Counted from the first letter of the stretch, positions 1 to 9,938 are shown. The stretch is 64,000 nt of DNA from Rickettsia hoogstraalii (GCF_000825685.1 NZ_CCXM01000001.1:62001-126000); one strand, 5' to 3'. Numbers and translations: made by a program. The notes: generated by a model not told the origin, from the letters alone.

Positions 1-2
1 CT

Positions 3-545
3 TTTTCTGAAGATAAATCAACAAGGATATCGGTTAATGATTTTATTATTTTAGCAGTAGCCAAAGCTTTACAAGAAGTACCAAATGCCAATGCTAGCTG
101 GGGAGAAGATGCAATTAGGTATTACAATAATGTCGATATTTCAGTAGCGGTAGCGATTGAGAACGGGCTTGTTACGCCGATAGTTAAAAATGCCAATCAA
201 AAAAACATTATAGAGCTATCTCGTGAAATGAAAGAATTAATAAAGAAAGCAAAAGATAGTAAATTAACCCCTGAAGAATTTCAGGGCGGAGGGTTTACCA
301 TTTCTAACCTCGGTATGTACGGTATTAAGAATTTCAATGCTATAATTAACCCGCCACAAAGTTGTATAATGGGCGTCGGAGCTAGTGCAAAACGTGCTAT
401 AGTCAAGAATGATCAAGTAACTATAGCAACAATTATGGACGTAACTCTTTCTGCCGATCACCGAGTAGTAGACGGAGCAGTCGGTGCTGAGTTTTTGGCA
501 GCACTTAAGAAGTTTATAGAAAGTCCTGCTTTGATGCTGATATAA
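3..545 (+). CDS. pdhC: Pyruvate dehydrogenase E2 (acetyltransferase), C-terminal part
   Basis: This is the C-terminal catalytic domain of a dihydrolipoamide acetyltransferase, cut by the left window edge; the frame is open from base 3. The E2 core transfers acetyl groups from lipoyl-lysine to CoA in the cytosolic pyruvate dehydrogenase complex. Visible marks are FTISNLGMYGIKNFNAIINP and the active-site stretch SADHRVVDGAVGAEFL, whose His and Asp are catalytic in this family. The lipoyl and E1/E3-binding domains lie outside the window. E2 of 2-oxoglutarate dehydrogenase is the alternative; the FTISNLGM(Y/F)GIKNF wording fits the pyruvate enzyme better. Confidence 0.9.
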   Translation, partial: FSEDKSTRISVNDFIILAVAKALQEVPNANASWGEDAIRYYNNVDISVAVAIENGLVTPIVKNANQKNIIELSREMKELIKKAKDSKLTPEEFQGGGFTISNLGMYGIKNFNAIINPPQSCIMGVGASAKRAIVKNDQVTIATIMDVTLSADHRVVDGAVGAEFLAALKKFIESPALMLI

Positions 546-574
546 ATGGTCATTGCGAGGAGGCATACCTAAAC

Positions 575-673
575 CGTCATTGCGAGCAGCCGTAGGCTGC
601 GTGGCAATCTCATGAAGCAGTACAAAATTCCTGAGATTGCCACGTCAAGGCTCCGCCTTTCCTCGCAATGACG
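575..673. repeat. Rickettsia palindromic repeat (GCAATGACG family)
   Basis: An imperfect palindrome fills the pdhC-prfA gap. It opens with CGTCATTGCGAGCAGCCG and closes with CCTCGCAATGACG, with GGCAATCTC and GAGATTGCC as an inner stem. A partial arm (GGTCATTGCGAGG) lies just upstream at 548-560. The same unit recurs about nine times in the window. Confidence 0.85.
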
Positions 674-711
674 TTAAAACTAACCTCATCCCCAAATAAA
701 TCAAAAATAAC

Positions 712-1779
712 ATGAGTTTTTCAGATAATTTAGCAAAAATTTTAGATAAATATGAAAATTTAGGCAAAAAACTATCTTCCGGCATTATGGGAGACGAGTT
801 TGTTAAAGCATCTAAAGAATATGCCGAACTTGAAGATGTTGTAACAAAAATTAAAGAATATAATAAAGCTAAATCTGAGCTTGAAGAAGCAAATAATTTT
901 AAGCTAGAAGTGGGACTTGATAATGCCACTTTAGAAATGATTGAAGACGAAATACACACTCTTGAAAATTCGTTACCAAAACTTGAAAGAGCTGTAAAAA
1001 TTGCTTTATTACCGAAGGATGATGCGGATAGTAAAAGTGCTATTATTGAAGTTAGAGCAGGAAGCGGCGGAGAAGAAGCTGCACTTTTTGCTGCCGTACT
1101 TTTCAATATGTACCAACGATACGCCGAGTTAAAAGGATGGCGTTTCGAGATATTAGCAATTTCCGATACGGGAATAGGCGGTTATAAAGAAGCATCGGCG
1201 TCGATAAAAGGCAAAGATGTATTCTCTAAGCTCAAATTTGAGTCAGGCGTTCATAGAGTGCAGAGAGTACCGGAAACGGAATCACAAGGACGTATTCACA
1301 CTTCGGCAGCAACGGTTGCAGTACTTCCTGAAGCTGAAGAGGTTGATATTAAAATTGAAGATAAAGACTTAAGAATCGATACTTATAGAGCTTCAGGGGC
1401 TGGTGGGCAGCATGTTAATACTACCGATTCTGCCGTACGTATAACCCATATCCCTACCGGTATTACCGTAGCCTTGCAAGATGAGAAGTCACAGCATAAA
1501 AATAAGGCCAAGGCATTAAAAATTCTACGTGCTAGAATTTATGAGGAAGAACGCCGCAAAAAAGAACAAGAAAGAGCCGACAGTAGACGAGGGCAGGTAG
1601 GTTCGGGAGATCGTTCGGAACGGATACGTACTTATAATTTCCCACAGGGAAGAGTATCCGACCATAGAATAAACTTAACACTTTATAAGATAGACGAAGT
1701 AGTTAAAAACGGACAATTAGATGAGTTTGTTGAAGCTTTAATTGCAGATGATGAGGCTAAGAAACTTTCGGAGATATAA
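712..1779 (+). CDS. prfA: Peptide chain release factor 1
   Basis: Class I release factor that reads UAA and UAG on the ribosome and triggers peptidyl-tRNA hydrolysis. At 355 residues it has the usual length. The GGQ motif, which enters the peptidyl-transferase centre, is seen in [14 protein letters not shown]. The stop-codon-recognition PxT tripeptide appears as PET in [15 protein letters not shown], where many bacteria have PAT. The domain order (helical N-terminus, decoding domain, GGQ domain) is normal. The gene sits alone between two palindromic repeats. RF1 rather than RF2 follows from the PxT motif and the absence of SPF. Confidence 0.97.
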   Translation: MSFSDNLAKILDKYENLGKKLSSGIMGDEFVKASKEYAELEDVVTKIKEYNKAKSELEEANNFKLEVGLDNATLEMIEDEIHTLENSLPKLERAVKIALLPKDDADSKSAIIEVRAGSGGEEAALFAAVLFNMYQRYAELKGWRFEILAISDTGIGGYKEASASIKGKDVFSKLKFESGVHRVQRVPETESQGRIHTSAATVAVLPEAEEVDIKIEDKDLRIDTYRASGAGGQHVNTTDSAVRITHIPTGITVALQDEKSQHKNKAKALKILRARIYEEERRKKEQERADSRRGQVGSGDRSERIRTYNFPQGRVSDHRINLTLYKIDEVVKNGQLDEFVEALIADDEAKKLSEI

Positions 1780-1786
1780 GTGTATA

Positions 1787-1878
1787 CGTCATTGCGAGCA
1801 GCCATAGGCTGCGTGGCAATCTCATCAAATATCCTGAGATTGCTTCGTCAAAATTTTCAATTTTTCCTCGCAATGACG
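1787..1878. repeat. Rickettsia palindromic repeat (GCAATGACG family)
   Basis: Second copy of the unit, between prfA and recJ: CGTCATTGCGAGCAGCC at one end, CCTCGCAATGACG at the other, with an inner GGCAATCTC/GAGATTGC stem. Confidence 0.85.
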
Positions 1879-1900
1879 GGATACAGCAAAAAATAAAAAA

Positions 1901-3664
1901 ATGAAACCACAAGCATCTATAAACGGTAAAATTTGGCAGCAGAAACTGATTAACGAAGATATAGTCACCGAGTTATGTCGTAGTTTCAAAATTAGTGATT
2001 TACTTGCTAGGATAGTATCATTAAGAGTAAATAATCTAGAGGAAGTAGAAAATTTTTTGATACCGAAAATCAAAAATTTATTACCTGATCCTTTTCATCT
2101 ACTCGATATGAAAAAGGCTGTAGATAGAACCGTTAAAGCTATTTTAAATAACCAAAAAATATGTATCTTTGCCGATTATGATGTGGACGGTGCTACTTCA
2201 GCCGCTTTACTTAAAAATATTTTTAGAGATTTAAATATAATATGTGATATTTATGTTCCCGATCGTATAGCTGAAGGATACGGCCCAACTCCTTTTGCTA
2301 TGCAAAAAATTAAAGATAACGGCACAGAATTATTAATTACGGTTGACTGCGGTGCTATGGCACACGAAGCCCTAAAATACGCAAAAGACCTTAACCTTGA
2401 TGTTATAGTAATCGATCATCATATAGCTACAGAAATATTACCAGATGCAGTAGCTATAGTAAATCCAAATCGTATTGATGAAAAAAGCGAATATAAACAT
2501 TTGGCAGCCGTAGGAGTTGCTTTCTTATTTGCAACTGCAATATTATCGAATTTAAAGAAGCAAAATTATTTTACGCAAACACTGCTTCAACCTAACCTAA
2601 TGAAGTATCTAGATTTAGTGGCTCTTGGTACTGTTTGCGATATGATGAAATTAACAGGCTTAAATCGTGCATTTGTCGCAAGCGGTTTGAAAGTAATGCA
2701 ACAAAGACAAAATATCGGTATTAAAACATTATATGATATGGCAGGGCTTAATGAAATACCGAAATGTTATCATTTAGGTTTTATTCTAGGTCCACGTATC
2801 AATGCAGGCGGTAGAGTAGGAAAGTCAAGTTTAGGGGCTAATCTCCTATCTACTAGTTGTTCTAATGAAGCAAGTAAATTAGCTGAAGAACTTGAAAAAC
2901 ATAATAATGAGCGTAAAGTAATTGAGTTATTAATGATAGAAGAGGCAACAGAAATTGCTTTAACTCAACAAGATAGTAGTTTATTATTTATCGTAAAAGA
3001 AGGATGGCATCCAGGCGTTATAGGAATCGTTGCCGGCAGATTAAAAGAAAAATTTGATAAGCCGGTAGCGGTTGTGGCTTTAAATGACGGGATTGGTAAA
3101 GCTTCATGCCGTTCTATTTTAGGTATTGATTTCGGTGCTGAGATTATCAATGCTAAAAGCAAAGATTTGCTAATAGCAGGCGGAGGTCATGCTATGGCGG
3201 CAGGTTTTACCGTAACTGCTGAAAAATTACAAGAATTGCAGAATTTTTTTAATAATGCTTTTAGAATTAGTATAAATAAACTAGAAAATTATAAGCATGC
3301 AGAATATGATATTGATTTAACGGTTAATGGTGTGAATTTCCCTTTAATGGAGGAATTAAACACTTTAGAGCCTTTCGGTCAAGGAAATCATGAGCCTATA
3401 TTTAAATTCGATGATTTATTTGTATTAAAAGCGGATATCGTTGGAAGTAAACATATTAAATGTATGCTTGCTCCAAATAAGCGAGGCTTTGGTAATAAAG
3501 CCTTGTCTGCTATTGCTTTTAATTCGGTAGGTACTTCATTTGAAGAGGTTCTATTAAGCCCTAAAGCAAAGAATATTGCCGCAATAGGAACGTTAAAAAC
3601 AAATAATTGGCAAGATAATTATACTATTCAGTTAATTATAAAAGATATACTTCTTAAAGAGTAG
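1901..3664 (+). CDS. recJ: Single-stranded-DNA exonuclease RecJ
   Basis: 5'-3' ssDNA exonuclease of the DHH phosphoesterase superfamily, working in recombinational and mismatch repair. The metal-binding motifs are in order: FADYDVDGATSAALL (near residue 90), TVDCGAMAHEAL, VIDHHIA (the DHH triad) and GPRINAGGRVGKSSLGA, then the DHHA1 domain with the AGGGHAMAAGFTV motif, and an OB-fold tail. The 587-residue length is typical. The start at 1901 is the first ATG after the repeat. Confidence 0.96.
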   Translation: MKPQASINGKIWQQKLINEDIVTELCRSFKISDLLARIVSLRVNNLEEVENFLIPKIKNLLPDPFHLLDMKKAVDRTVKAILNNQKICIFADYDVDGATSAALLKNIFRDLNIICDIYVPDRIAEGYGPTPFAMQKIKDNGTELLITVDCGAMAHEALKYAKDLNLDVIVIDHHIATEILPDAVAIVNPNRIDEKSEYKHLAAVGVAFLFATAILSNLKKQNYFTQTLLQPNLMKYLDLVALGTVCDMMKLTGLNRAFVASGLKVMQQRQNIGIKTLYDMAGLNEIPKCYHLGFILGPRINAGGRVGKSSLGANLLSTSCSNEASKLAEELEKHNNERKVIELLMIEEATEIALTQQDSSLLFIVKEGWHPGVIGIVAGRLKEKFDKPVAVVALNDGIGKASCRSILGIDFGAEIINAKSKDLLIAGGGHAMAAGFTVTAEKLQELQNFFNNAFRISINKLENYKHAEYDIDLTVNGVNFPLMEELNTLEPFGQGNHEPIFKFDDLFVLKADIVGSKHIKCMLAPNKRGFGNKALSAIAFNSVGTSFEEVLLSPKAKNIAAIGTLKTNNWQDNYTIQLIIKDILLKE

Positions 3665-3692
3665 ATAACGTTGCCCGCATGGATACCTGAAT

Positions 3693-3850
3693 CGTCATTG
3701 CGAGGCATTGTTGCGTGGATACTGAAGGTCGTCATTGCGAGCAGCCGTAGGCGACGCGGCAATCTAGAAAAAATAATAAAAAAATTCTGTAAATCAGAAT
3801 TTTTTACTGGATTGCTTCGTCAATTGCTATGCAATTTCCTCGCAATGACG
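3693..3850. repeat. Composite palindromic repeat between recJ and rho
   Basis: Two CGTCATTGCGAG starts (3693 and 3730) precede one closing arm, CCTCGCAATGACG at 3838-3850, which suggests one unit inserted in or fused with another. The centre holds TTCTGTAAATCAGAATTTTT, a small hairpin also seen in the copies at 37446 and 60307. A 70-codon open frame runs through it by chance and is not a gene. Confidence 0.8.
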
Positions 3851-4067
3851 ATTTGGGTTGACAATGTGCTATTACGTTGTTAGTATGCTTTTACATACAT
3901 AAAACAGCTCTTATAAGCTAACAAGATAAATAATTCTTCAAACCGCAAGAATAAATAAAATTTTCTAAAAATCTAATTTGATTCCTAATTTTAAATAAGT
4001 ATATTACTTACCTTTAAACTTAATTTCTAACTCAACTTTTCAATTATAATCTATTAATAATAAAATA

Positions 4068-5444
4068 ATGAACACAACTAATAAAGAATCTACAGAAGAA
4101 CTTAACAATACCGAATCCAATAACAATCATAATAATTTTGCAGAAAACGGTAATATTATTAATTTAAAACAATTAAAACGTAAATTACCGGAGGAACTAC
4201 AAGCTCAAGCAGAAGAATTAAAAATCGAAAATATTAATTCATTACTTAAACAAGAATTAGTTTTTGCAATTTTGAAAAAATCCGTAGAGCAGGGAGGTTT
4301 AATAGTGGGAGAAGGGGTACTTGAAGTACTACCTGACGGATTTGGTTTTTTACGTTCGCCAGAAGTAAACTATTTAGCAGGTCCTGATGATATTTATATT
4401 TCTCCTAGTCAAGTTCGTCGTTTTGGTCTGCGTACCGGTGATACGGTAGAAGGTCAGATCAGAGCTCCAAAAGCCGGAGAACGTTATTTTGCTTTACTGA
4501 AAGTCAATAGAGTAAATTTTGAAGACCCTTCTAAAGCTTATCATCGTGTTCATTTTGATAATTTAACTCCCTTATATCCTGATGAAAAACTAGGATTAGA
4601 ACTTGAAAATAATAGTAAAGATAGTAAGGATTTTAGTACACGAGTTATTGAACTTGTTGCCCCTATGGGTAAAGGACAACGTGCATTAATAGTAGCACCG
4701 CCTCGTACAGGTAAAACCGTATTATTACAAAATATAGCACATGCAATTACAACTAATAATCCGGAAGTATTTTTAATAGTACTGTTAATAGACGAAAGAC
4801 CTGAAGAAGTAACCGATATGCAACGTTCCGTGCGTGGAGAGGTTGTTAGCTCTACTTTCGATGAACCAGCAAGTAGGCACGTGCAGCTTGCAGAAATGGT
4901 TATTGAAAAAGCAAAGCGTTTAGTAGAACATAAAAAAGACGTGGTAATTTTAGTAGATGCGATAACACGTTTAGCTCGTGCTTATAATACCGTAGTGCCG
5001 TCATCAGGGAAAGTATTAACGGGCGGTGTTGATGCTAATGCACTACAAAGACCGAAAAGATTTTTCGGAGCAGCAAGAAATATCGAAAATGGCGGCTCGC
5101 TTACTATAATCGGTACGGCTTTAATTGAAACCGGTTCTCGTATGGATGAGGTAATTTTTGAGGAGTTTAAAGGTACAGGTAATTCCGAGATAGTTCTAGA
5201 TCGTAAGATTGCCGATAAGCGTATTTATCCGGCTATTGATATAACTAGATCAGGAACTAGAAAAGAAGATTTATTAGTAGATAAAATAATATTAAATAAA
5301 ATGTGGGTTCTTCGTCGTATTATCGATCCGATGGGTAGCAGTGAGGCAATAGAATTTTTACTCAAAAAACTTGAAAATACTAAAACCAACAATGAGTTTT
5401 TTGAGATGATGAAGAGTCCTGAACGCCCTAAAAACGGTTTATAG
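4068..5444 (+). CDS. rho: Transcription termination factor Rho
   Basis: Hexameric RNA-dependent ATPase that ends transcription. It has an N-terminal RNA-binding domain ([19 protein letters not shown], the cold-shock-like primary site), the Walker A loop [12 protein letters not shown], Walker B with [10 protein letters not shown], and the Q/R-loop region around [14 protein letters not shown]. An Asn/Glu-rich extension of about 40 residues precedes the core. At 458 residues it is within the family range. AT-rich spacer and one repeat precede it, so it is probably transcribed alone. Confidence 0.97.
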   Translation: MNTTNKESTEELNNTESNNNHNNFAENGNIINLKQLKRKLPEELQAQAEELKIENINSLLKQELVFAILKKSVEQGGLIVGEGVLEVLPDGFGFLRSPEVNYLAGPDDIYISPSQVRRFGLRTGDTVEGQIRAPKAGERYFALLKVNRVNFEDPSKAYHRVHFDNLTPLYPDEKLGLELENNSKDSKDFSTRVIELVAPMGKGQRALIVAPPRTGKTVLLQNIAHAITTNNPEVFLIVLLIDERPEEVTDMQRSVRGEVVSSTFDEPASRHVQLAEMVIEKAKRLVEHKKDVVILVDAITRLARAYNTVVPSSGKVLTGGVDANALQRPKRFFGAARNIENGGSLTIIGTALIETGSRMDEVIFEEFKGTGNSEIVLDRKIADKRIYPAIDITRSGTRKEDLLVDKIILNKMWVLRRIIDPMGSSEAIEFLLKKLENTKTNNEFFEMMKSPERPKNGL

Positions 5445-5450
5445 TCGTAT

Positions 5451-5551
5451 CGTCATTGCGAGGAAAAATTGAAAATTTTGACGAAGCAATCTCAGGAGTT
5501 TGTTATTATTTCATGAGATTGCCACGCAGCCTACGGCTGCTCGCAATGACG
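5451..5551. repeat. Rickettsia palindromic repeat, opposite orientation
   Basis: Another copy between rho and sppA. The order of inner segments is reversed relative to the copies at 575 and 1787: CGTCATTGCGAGGAAAAATT comes first and GCAGCCTACGGCTGCTCGC last. Confidence 0.85.
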
Positions 5552-5582
5552 TTGATTGTGCTAATTAAAAACATAAAAAATC

Positions 5583-6497
5583 ATGAGTATAACGCCTGAT
5601 TATTTAATTGAAAGAAGACAAATAAAATCTCGTTTGTTAATTTGGAAACTAGCAGCTATTATTTTAATTGCTATCGTATTCTTACTAGTCGGTAAAGATT
5701 TTGCTCCAAAAGAGGTTTTACCTATTAATAGTAATGAAGACTATATAGCTTCCGTATTAATAGATGAAATAATTCTTGAAGACGAAAAGCGTGACAAAAA
5801 GCTCAAAGAAATAATCGATGATTCTCATATTAACGCGTTAATAGTTAACGTAAATTCTCCCGGCGGTACGGTAGTCGGCTCTGAAAAAATTTATAATATC
5901 TTACGTAAAATATCTGAGAAAAAGCCGGTAGTAATCGTTATGGGAACAATGGCTACAAGCGGCGGTTATTTAATCTCTCTCGGAGGTGATTATATTATTA
6001 GCCATAACGGAACTATTACGGGTTCAATCGGTGTAATACTACAAACAGCCGAGGTAACAGAGCTTGCTCAAAAATTGGGAATTAAGTTTAATAATTTCAA
6101 ATCGAGTGAATTAAAAGCTGTCCCAAATCCTACCGAAAAACTGACGGAAGCAGTGCGGGTAGCCATTATGGAAAATATAGAAGATACTTATAATTTTTTC
6201 CTTGAACTTGTTTCAGAGAGGCGTAATCTTCCTATAGAAGAAGTAAAAAAGCTCGCAGACGGACGAGTATATTCAGGTCGTCAGGCTTTAAAGTTAAAGC
6301 TTGTGGATGCTATAGGCTCGGAAGATACTGCATTAAAATGGTTACAGGAAGTTAAGAAAATTAATGCTAATCTACTAGTTAAAGATTATCAATTAAAACC
6401 AAAACCAAAATTAATGGACATAATACTTGAAGATTTTGATAGTATAGCACCTAGTTTTTTTAAAAATAGTTTTAACGGAATCAAAGCGATTTTTTAA
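5583..6497 (+). CDS. sppA: Signal peptide peptidase SppA-type, family S49
   Basis: Membrane-bound serine protease that degrades cleaved signal peptides. A single N-terminal membrane segment (about residues 20-40, LAAIILIAIVFLLVG) is followed by the S49 domain. VNVNSPGGTVVGSEK and TMATSGGYLISLGGD carry the oxyanion region and the nucleophilic Ser. FKSSELKAVPNP carries the candidate Lys of the Ser-Lys dyad. At 304 residues it is the short single-domain form. Two bases separate it from the IHF-like gene, so the two probably form an operon. Confidence 0.93.
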   Translation: MSITPDYLIERRQIKSRLLIWKLAAIILIAIVFLLVGKDFAPKEVLPINSNEDYIASVLIDEIILEDEKRDKKLKEIIDDSHINALIVNVNSPGGTVVGSEKIYNILRKISEKKPVVIVMGTMATSGGYLISLGGDYIISHNGTITGSIGVILQTAEVTELAQKLGIKFNNFKSSELKAVPNPTEKLTEAVRVAIMENIEDTYNFFLELVSERRNLPIEEVKKLADGRVYSGRQALKLKLVDAIGSEDTALKWLQEVKKINANLLVKDYQLKPKPKLMDIILEDFDSIAPSFFKNSFNGIKAIF

Positions 6498-6499
6498 TA

Positions 6500-6742
6500 A
6501 TGGTTACTAAGAATTATTTAATAGATAAAGTACATGATAAGCTGAATTATCTTTCCAAAGAAGATGTTAAAGATTCAGTAGATTTAATCTTAGATTATTT
6601 AAGTCGGTCTCTCAAAGAACAAGAGCGTATCGAAATTAGAAATTTTGGTAACTTCTCCATCCGCAAACGCAAATTCCCTGAAAGCAATAAATTCTATAAT
6701 ATTGTTTATTACAGAATGCCTAAAAATTTATTTAAGGAGTAG
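6500..6742 (+). CDS. IHF/HU-family DNA-binding protein (short)
   Basis: Small histone-like DNA-bending protein. The RNFGNFSIRKRKFPES stretch is the beta-arm region of the family (consensus I-x-x-FGxF). It has 80 residues against about 90-95 for ordinary HU/IHF, and ends a little after the arm (YRMPKNLFKE), so the last helix is shortened. It follows sppA after two bases. IHF-beta is the most likely assignment, but the subunit cannot be decided by eye. Confidence 0.8.
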   Translation: MVTKNYLIDKVHDKLNYLSKEDVKDSVDLILDYLSRSLKEQERIEIRNFGNFSIRKRKFPESNKFYNIVYYRMPKNLFKE

Positions 6743-6801
6743 ATAAGTTATGGAATGGTCTAATATATAGTGTTATAGAGAAGTGGAAAATAATAAAAAA
6801 C

Positions 6802-7308
6802 ATGGTACTACATAATAATATTTTTTCCATGGCTCTTCATATTGAAGATTTAGAACTCTTCAAAAAAATATTATCGATAGACGGAAAGCTGGTTATTCAA
6901 GCACTTAATATAGACTCTCTCATGTATCACGATATTATAGGTAATGGAAAATATGATTCTTTTTTTGAAGCATTATATAATTACTTAAATGATAGTAAAC
7001 CAGCAATCATGCCTTTAGTATCTAATAAGAAAGAATATTATCCTATTTTTGAAGAAGTATGTAATGAATCTTTAAAGGAAAAAATATCATCAATAATGAC
7101 ATATTTAGAAAAAGAATCTGATGATCACCCTAGATGGGAATATGAAGAAACTTTAGAATATTATTTAGAAACTAGAAAAAATTATGATAATCCTAAACCT
7201 GAACCCGAAATAGAAAAAAGCAAAGAGGAACCTAATTTAAATTATGCAGAATTAGATTTAAAATATTATGAAGAATCTTTAGATTATTACTTAAATGTTA
7301 TAGGGTAG
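6802..7308 (+). CDS. Hypothetical protein, acidic, Tyr-rich tail
   Basis: I do not recognise this 168-residue protein. The first third (LHIEDLELFKKILSIDGK) has helix spacing reminiscent of ankyrin-like or other helical-repeat proteins, without a full repeat. The C-terminal half repeats a short motif, ETLEYYLETRK and later ESLDYYLNVIG, and is acidic. There is no signal peptide or membrane segment. It stands between the IHF-like gene and a lipoprotein, at the edge of the mobile region. Confidence 0.65.
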   Translation: MVLHNNIFSMALHIEDLELFKKILSIDGKLVIQALNIDSLMYHDIIGNGKYDSFFEALYNYLNDSKPAIMPLVSNKKEYYPIFEEVCNESLKEKISSIMTYLEKESDDHPRWEYEETLEYYLETRKNYDNPKPEPEIEKSKEEPNLNYAELDLKYYEESLDYYLNVIG

Positions 7309-7385
7309 GGTAATAAAATTTTCCTCTCACTTGACATTATAATAATAGACAACTATCTTAAGTGTAAAATTAAAACAGGGTATTT

Positions 7386-7577
7386 ATGATAAGATATTTA
7401 ATAATTTTATTTGCTTCTATAGCTTTAATTGGTTGTACGGGTCAAAAAACAACGAAATCAAAAGAAGTAGTAGAACTTGACGGTGATCCAAGTTATGCAA
7501 TTATGAAAACAATTGATAATACTAACAGAAATATCGCTAATACCACCTCATCTCTTCCGAGTACTCCGGTTAGATAG
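7386..7577 (+). CDS. Small predicted lipoprotein
   Basis: 63-residue protein with a lipoprotein signal: MIRYLIILFASIALIGCTG, where the lipobox (A-L-I-G-C-like) places the lipidated Cys at about residue 17. The mature part is short, polar and Thr/Ser-rich. A good -35-like TTGACA-type stretch (CTTGACATTATAATAATAGA, near 7330) lies upstream. It is the last intact chromosomal gene before the mobile region. Function unknown. Confidence 0.75.
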   Translation: MIRYLIILFASIALIGCTGQKTTKSKEVVELDGDPSYAIMKTIDNTNRNIANTTSSLPSTPVR

Positions 7578-7661
7578 GAATGCTTGTTATTATTTCTTCC
7601 GCTAAAACTCTTAATTTTGAGAAGCTAGCTCCCATTATATGGTATTTAAAACAGTCAAGTA

Positions 7662-8870
7662 ATGATAGAATATATTAAACATAATGAAGGAACATTTACT
7701 TCATTAACAACAGAACAAAAAAAAGCTGTAGGATTATTATCTTTTGTTCCACTTATGTGATGAGACCTGTTGGAGCCATAATTTTTGGCTTAGTTGGTGA
7801 CATAATTGGTCGTAAAGCAACTGTAATTATTACTACATTCTTAATGTCGTCTTCATGTCTTGCAATGGCCCTTGTCCCAACTTATGCTGAGAAAGGACTC
7901 ATTGCTACTGTAATAGTTATAACATGTCGTATTATTCAAGGTCTATCTTCTATGAGTGAAATAGTTGGAGCACAACTATACTTACTAGAAATAACAAAAC
8001 CTCCTATACAATATCCTATTGTTTTAATGACATCAGTATTTGCTAATTTAGGAGGAATGATAGCCTTAGCTGTTGCATCTTTAGTCACCTCATTTGGATT
8101 TAATTGGCGTATAGCGTTTTTGCTTGGAACTATAATAGCAATTGTTGGAGCAGTTGCCAGAACTGCTTTACGGGAAACTCCTGAATTTGCTGATGCAAGA
8201 CGTCGTGTTAAGAAAAATATCACTTTAATACAAAAAACTATAGATAATCCATTAAAAGATAATCTTATTTATAATGAAAGGGTCAATCTAAAAACAGTCT
8301 TTTTTTTATTTTATTATTAATATCATGTGGTTGGCCAATATGTTTTTATTTTACTTATATTTATTGTGGTGAAATTTTAAAAAATTCAATTTTACAGCAG
8401 AACAGATTATTCATCACAATTTCATTGTCACAATAGTAAATTTTTGTGCTTACTTAATATTAACTTATTTAAGTTATATTATATACCCATTAAAAATTCT
8501 TAAGATTAAATTAGTAATATTTTTTATTTTTGCTCTAATTTGCCCTTATTTACTAAATAATATTACTACTTCTGTTCATTTATTCTTAATTCAATCATTT
8601 GTAATGTTATTTTTTCTTAGTGCCAATCCAGCTATGCCAATTTTTCTAAAGTATTTTCCAGTTTTTAAACGATTTAGAACAGCAAGTATAATTTTTGCTT
8701 TATCGACTGTTTCCATGAATATTATTATATCTTTTGGTCTTGTATATTTAACAAAATATTTTGGCCATTGGGGAATACAAATGATACTATTTCCAATAAT
8801 AATAGGATTTACACTTGGATTAAATTATTTCAATAATTTAGAAAAAAATAAAACATCATGTTTATTTTAG
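7662..8870 (+). pseudogene. MFS transporter pseudogene (copy of 30743-32071)
   Basis: Degraded duplicate of the intact MFS transporter. The first 26 codons match. Then 121 bp are missing (junction at 7741), which removes most of the first membrane segments and shifts the frame. A further indel near 8310 inserts bases in a T-run, and small deletions near 8383 shift the frame again. Conserved pieces such as the GDIIGRK loop remain readable. No functional transporter can come from this copy. Confidence 0.92.
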
Positions 8871-9431
8871 AAACAAAAATAGAAGAATTTATTTTAGATA
8901 ATTCAGATCTAAAAGATGTTCATGCTGCGACCATATTTGCTTTTGATGATAAAAAATTAACAACATCATTTTTTGGTAAAACACGATCTGAATCAGGTAA
9001 ATCAGAAGAAAATAATAGCATTTGGATCAGTTTAGGATTTAAAAGTAATAATCATTATCAATGGACTACTCCAGAAAGAATCGTTTCACCGCAATATTTC
9101 CGTGATCATCATATCCCTCTAAAGCAAGATAATGGGATAATCAGTTGTGGAAATCCAGTAATTACTTTCTTGAATAATCAGTTACTCATTTTTAGTAAAA
9201 TTGGACCTTATCCAAGAACATGGAGTGGAATATTATCTCGTTCTTATGATCAGGGATTAACATGGCAAAAACCAGAACTATTACATGGTATTCTAGGACC
9301 AGCACGTAATAAGCCACTAATTTATGAAAATAATATTTTATCTCCGTGTTCTCGAGAAAGTTGTATTGATGATTTTTCATATATAGAATATTCATCAGAT
9401 TTACATACATGGAATTTAAGTAATCCTATAT
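8858..9431 (+). pseudogene. BNR/sialidase-fold gene, truncated copy
   Basis: The first 191 codons read the same as the intact copy at 32059-33165, including the Asp-box SYDQGLTW. The match stops abruptly at 9431, where reverse-strand IS66 transposase remnants begin; the frame then runs on into foreign sequence to 9484. About half of the beta-propeller is missing. Confidence 0.9.
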
Positions 9432-9655
9432 CTTTTAATTATATGATTATATATAACAGCTGTGATTTCTCCACCAGCATATGATCCAACAAAAAAGCCA
9501 GTTTTTCATACCTACCACTATGCTCGTTCAGCAACATTGTTATCAATCTCTATTTTACCATTATCTAAAAACCTCATTACAGAGTTGCCTCATTATTTAG
9601 AGAACATAAGCAATAGCTCTATTCTTGGCACTTTTTTAAGTAGTATATGATACAA
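9432..9655 (-). pseudogene. IS66-family transposase remnant (C-terminus)
   Basis: On the reverse strand the pieces FLDNGKIEIDNNVAERA and KNWLFVGSYAGGEITAVI match the C-terminal signature of IS66 transposases (FL-DGR-EIDNN-AERA...GRKNWLF-GS-AGGE). Further upstream SAKNRAIAYVL and LNNEATL correspond to the preceding helices. Three in-frame stops lie between the two main pieces, and there are frameshifts before them, so it is dead. It abuts the truncated BNR gene, which suggests the IS caused the truncation. Confidence 0.8.
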
Positions 9656-9820
9656 TATCTCCTGTTAACTCTGTTGGTTTTATAAAAAAGTTATCTTGTT
9701 GAACCGTAAAAACAAATTCATTATTAACAAAACAGTTATTTTATTGTTGTTTATCTTGTATACCAACATCATAATTATTGAGTCTTGTTAAACCATCTAT
9801 TGGTATAACAGCATCAAAGG
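9636..9820 (-). pseudogene. Unidentified coding remnant
   Basis: One reverse frame reads coherently as ...FDAVIPIDGLTRLNNYDVGI, a stop, then NEFVFTVQQDNFFIKPTELT and ends at 9636. Composition looks coding, but I cannot assign a family. It may be the tail of a neighbouring RAGE gene. Between it and the ankyrin gene (9821-9938) nothing further is visible. Confidence 0.35.
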
Positions 9821-9938
9821 ATTTTATTATTATTAGATCTCTTGCGAAACTGGAGTTTAAAGAATAAAAGTTAGTTGTAACTTCATATACTTTGATCTTA
9901 CATTATAACTATGTCTATAAATCACACATTTTTTCCAT

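Larger units (their letters stand above)
7632..9431. repeat. Long direct repeat, copy A of transporter/BNR block
   Basis: This segment is a direct repeat of 30713-32632. Identity starts at CCATTATATGGTATTTAAAA and ends inside the BNR gene at AATCCTATAT (9431/32632). Copy A has lost 121 bp near 7741 and carries small indels near 8310 and 8380. The part from about 8580 on looks almost unchanged between copies. Confidence 0.93.

Noticed and set aside
552-674. The spaced GCAATGACG repeats as a possible CRISPR array
   Set aside because: Units are palindromic, about 95-120 bp, scattered singly between genes, without regular spacers or cas genes.
3671-3883. 70-codon open frame between recJ and rho
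   Set aside because: It consists almost wholly of palindromic repeat sequence, has no ribosome site and the same peptide arises from other repeat copies.
9192-9410. 72-codon reverse frame inside BNR copy A (and its twin at 32393-32611)
   Set aside because: Antisense shadow of the BNR gene; identical in both copies only because the DNA is duplicated.
9462-9650. 62-codon forward frame after BNR copy A
   Set aside because: It is the reverse complement of the IS66 transposase remnant.
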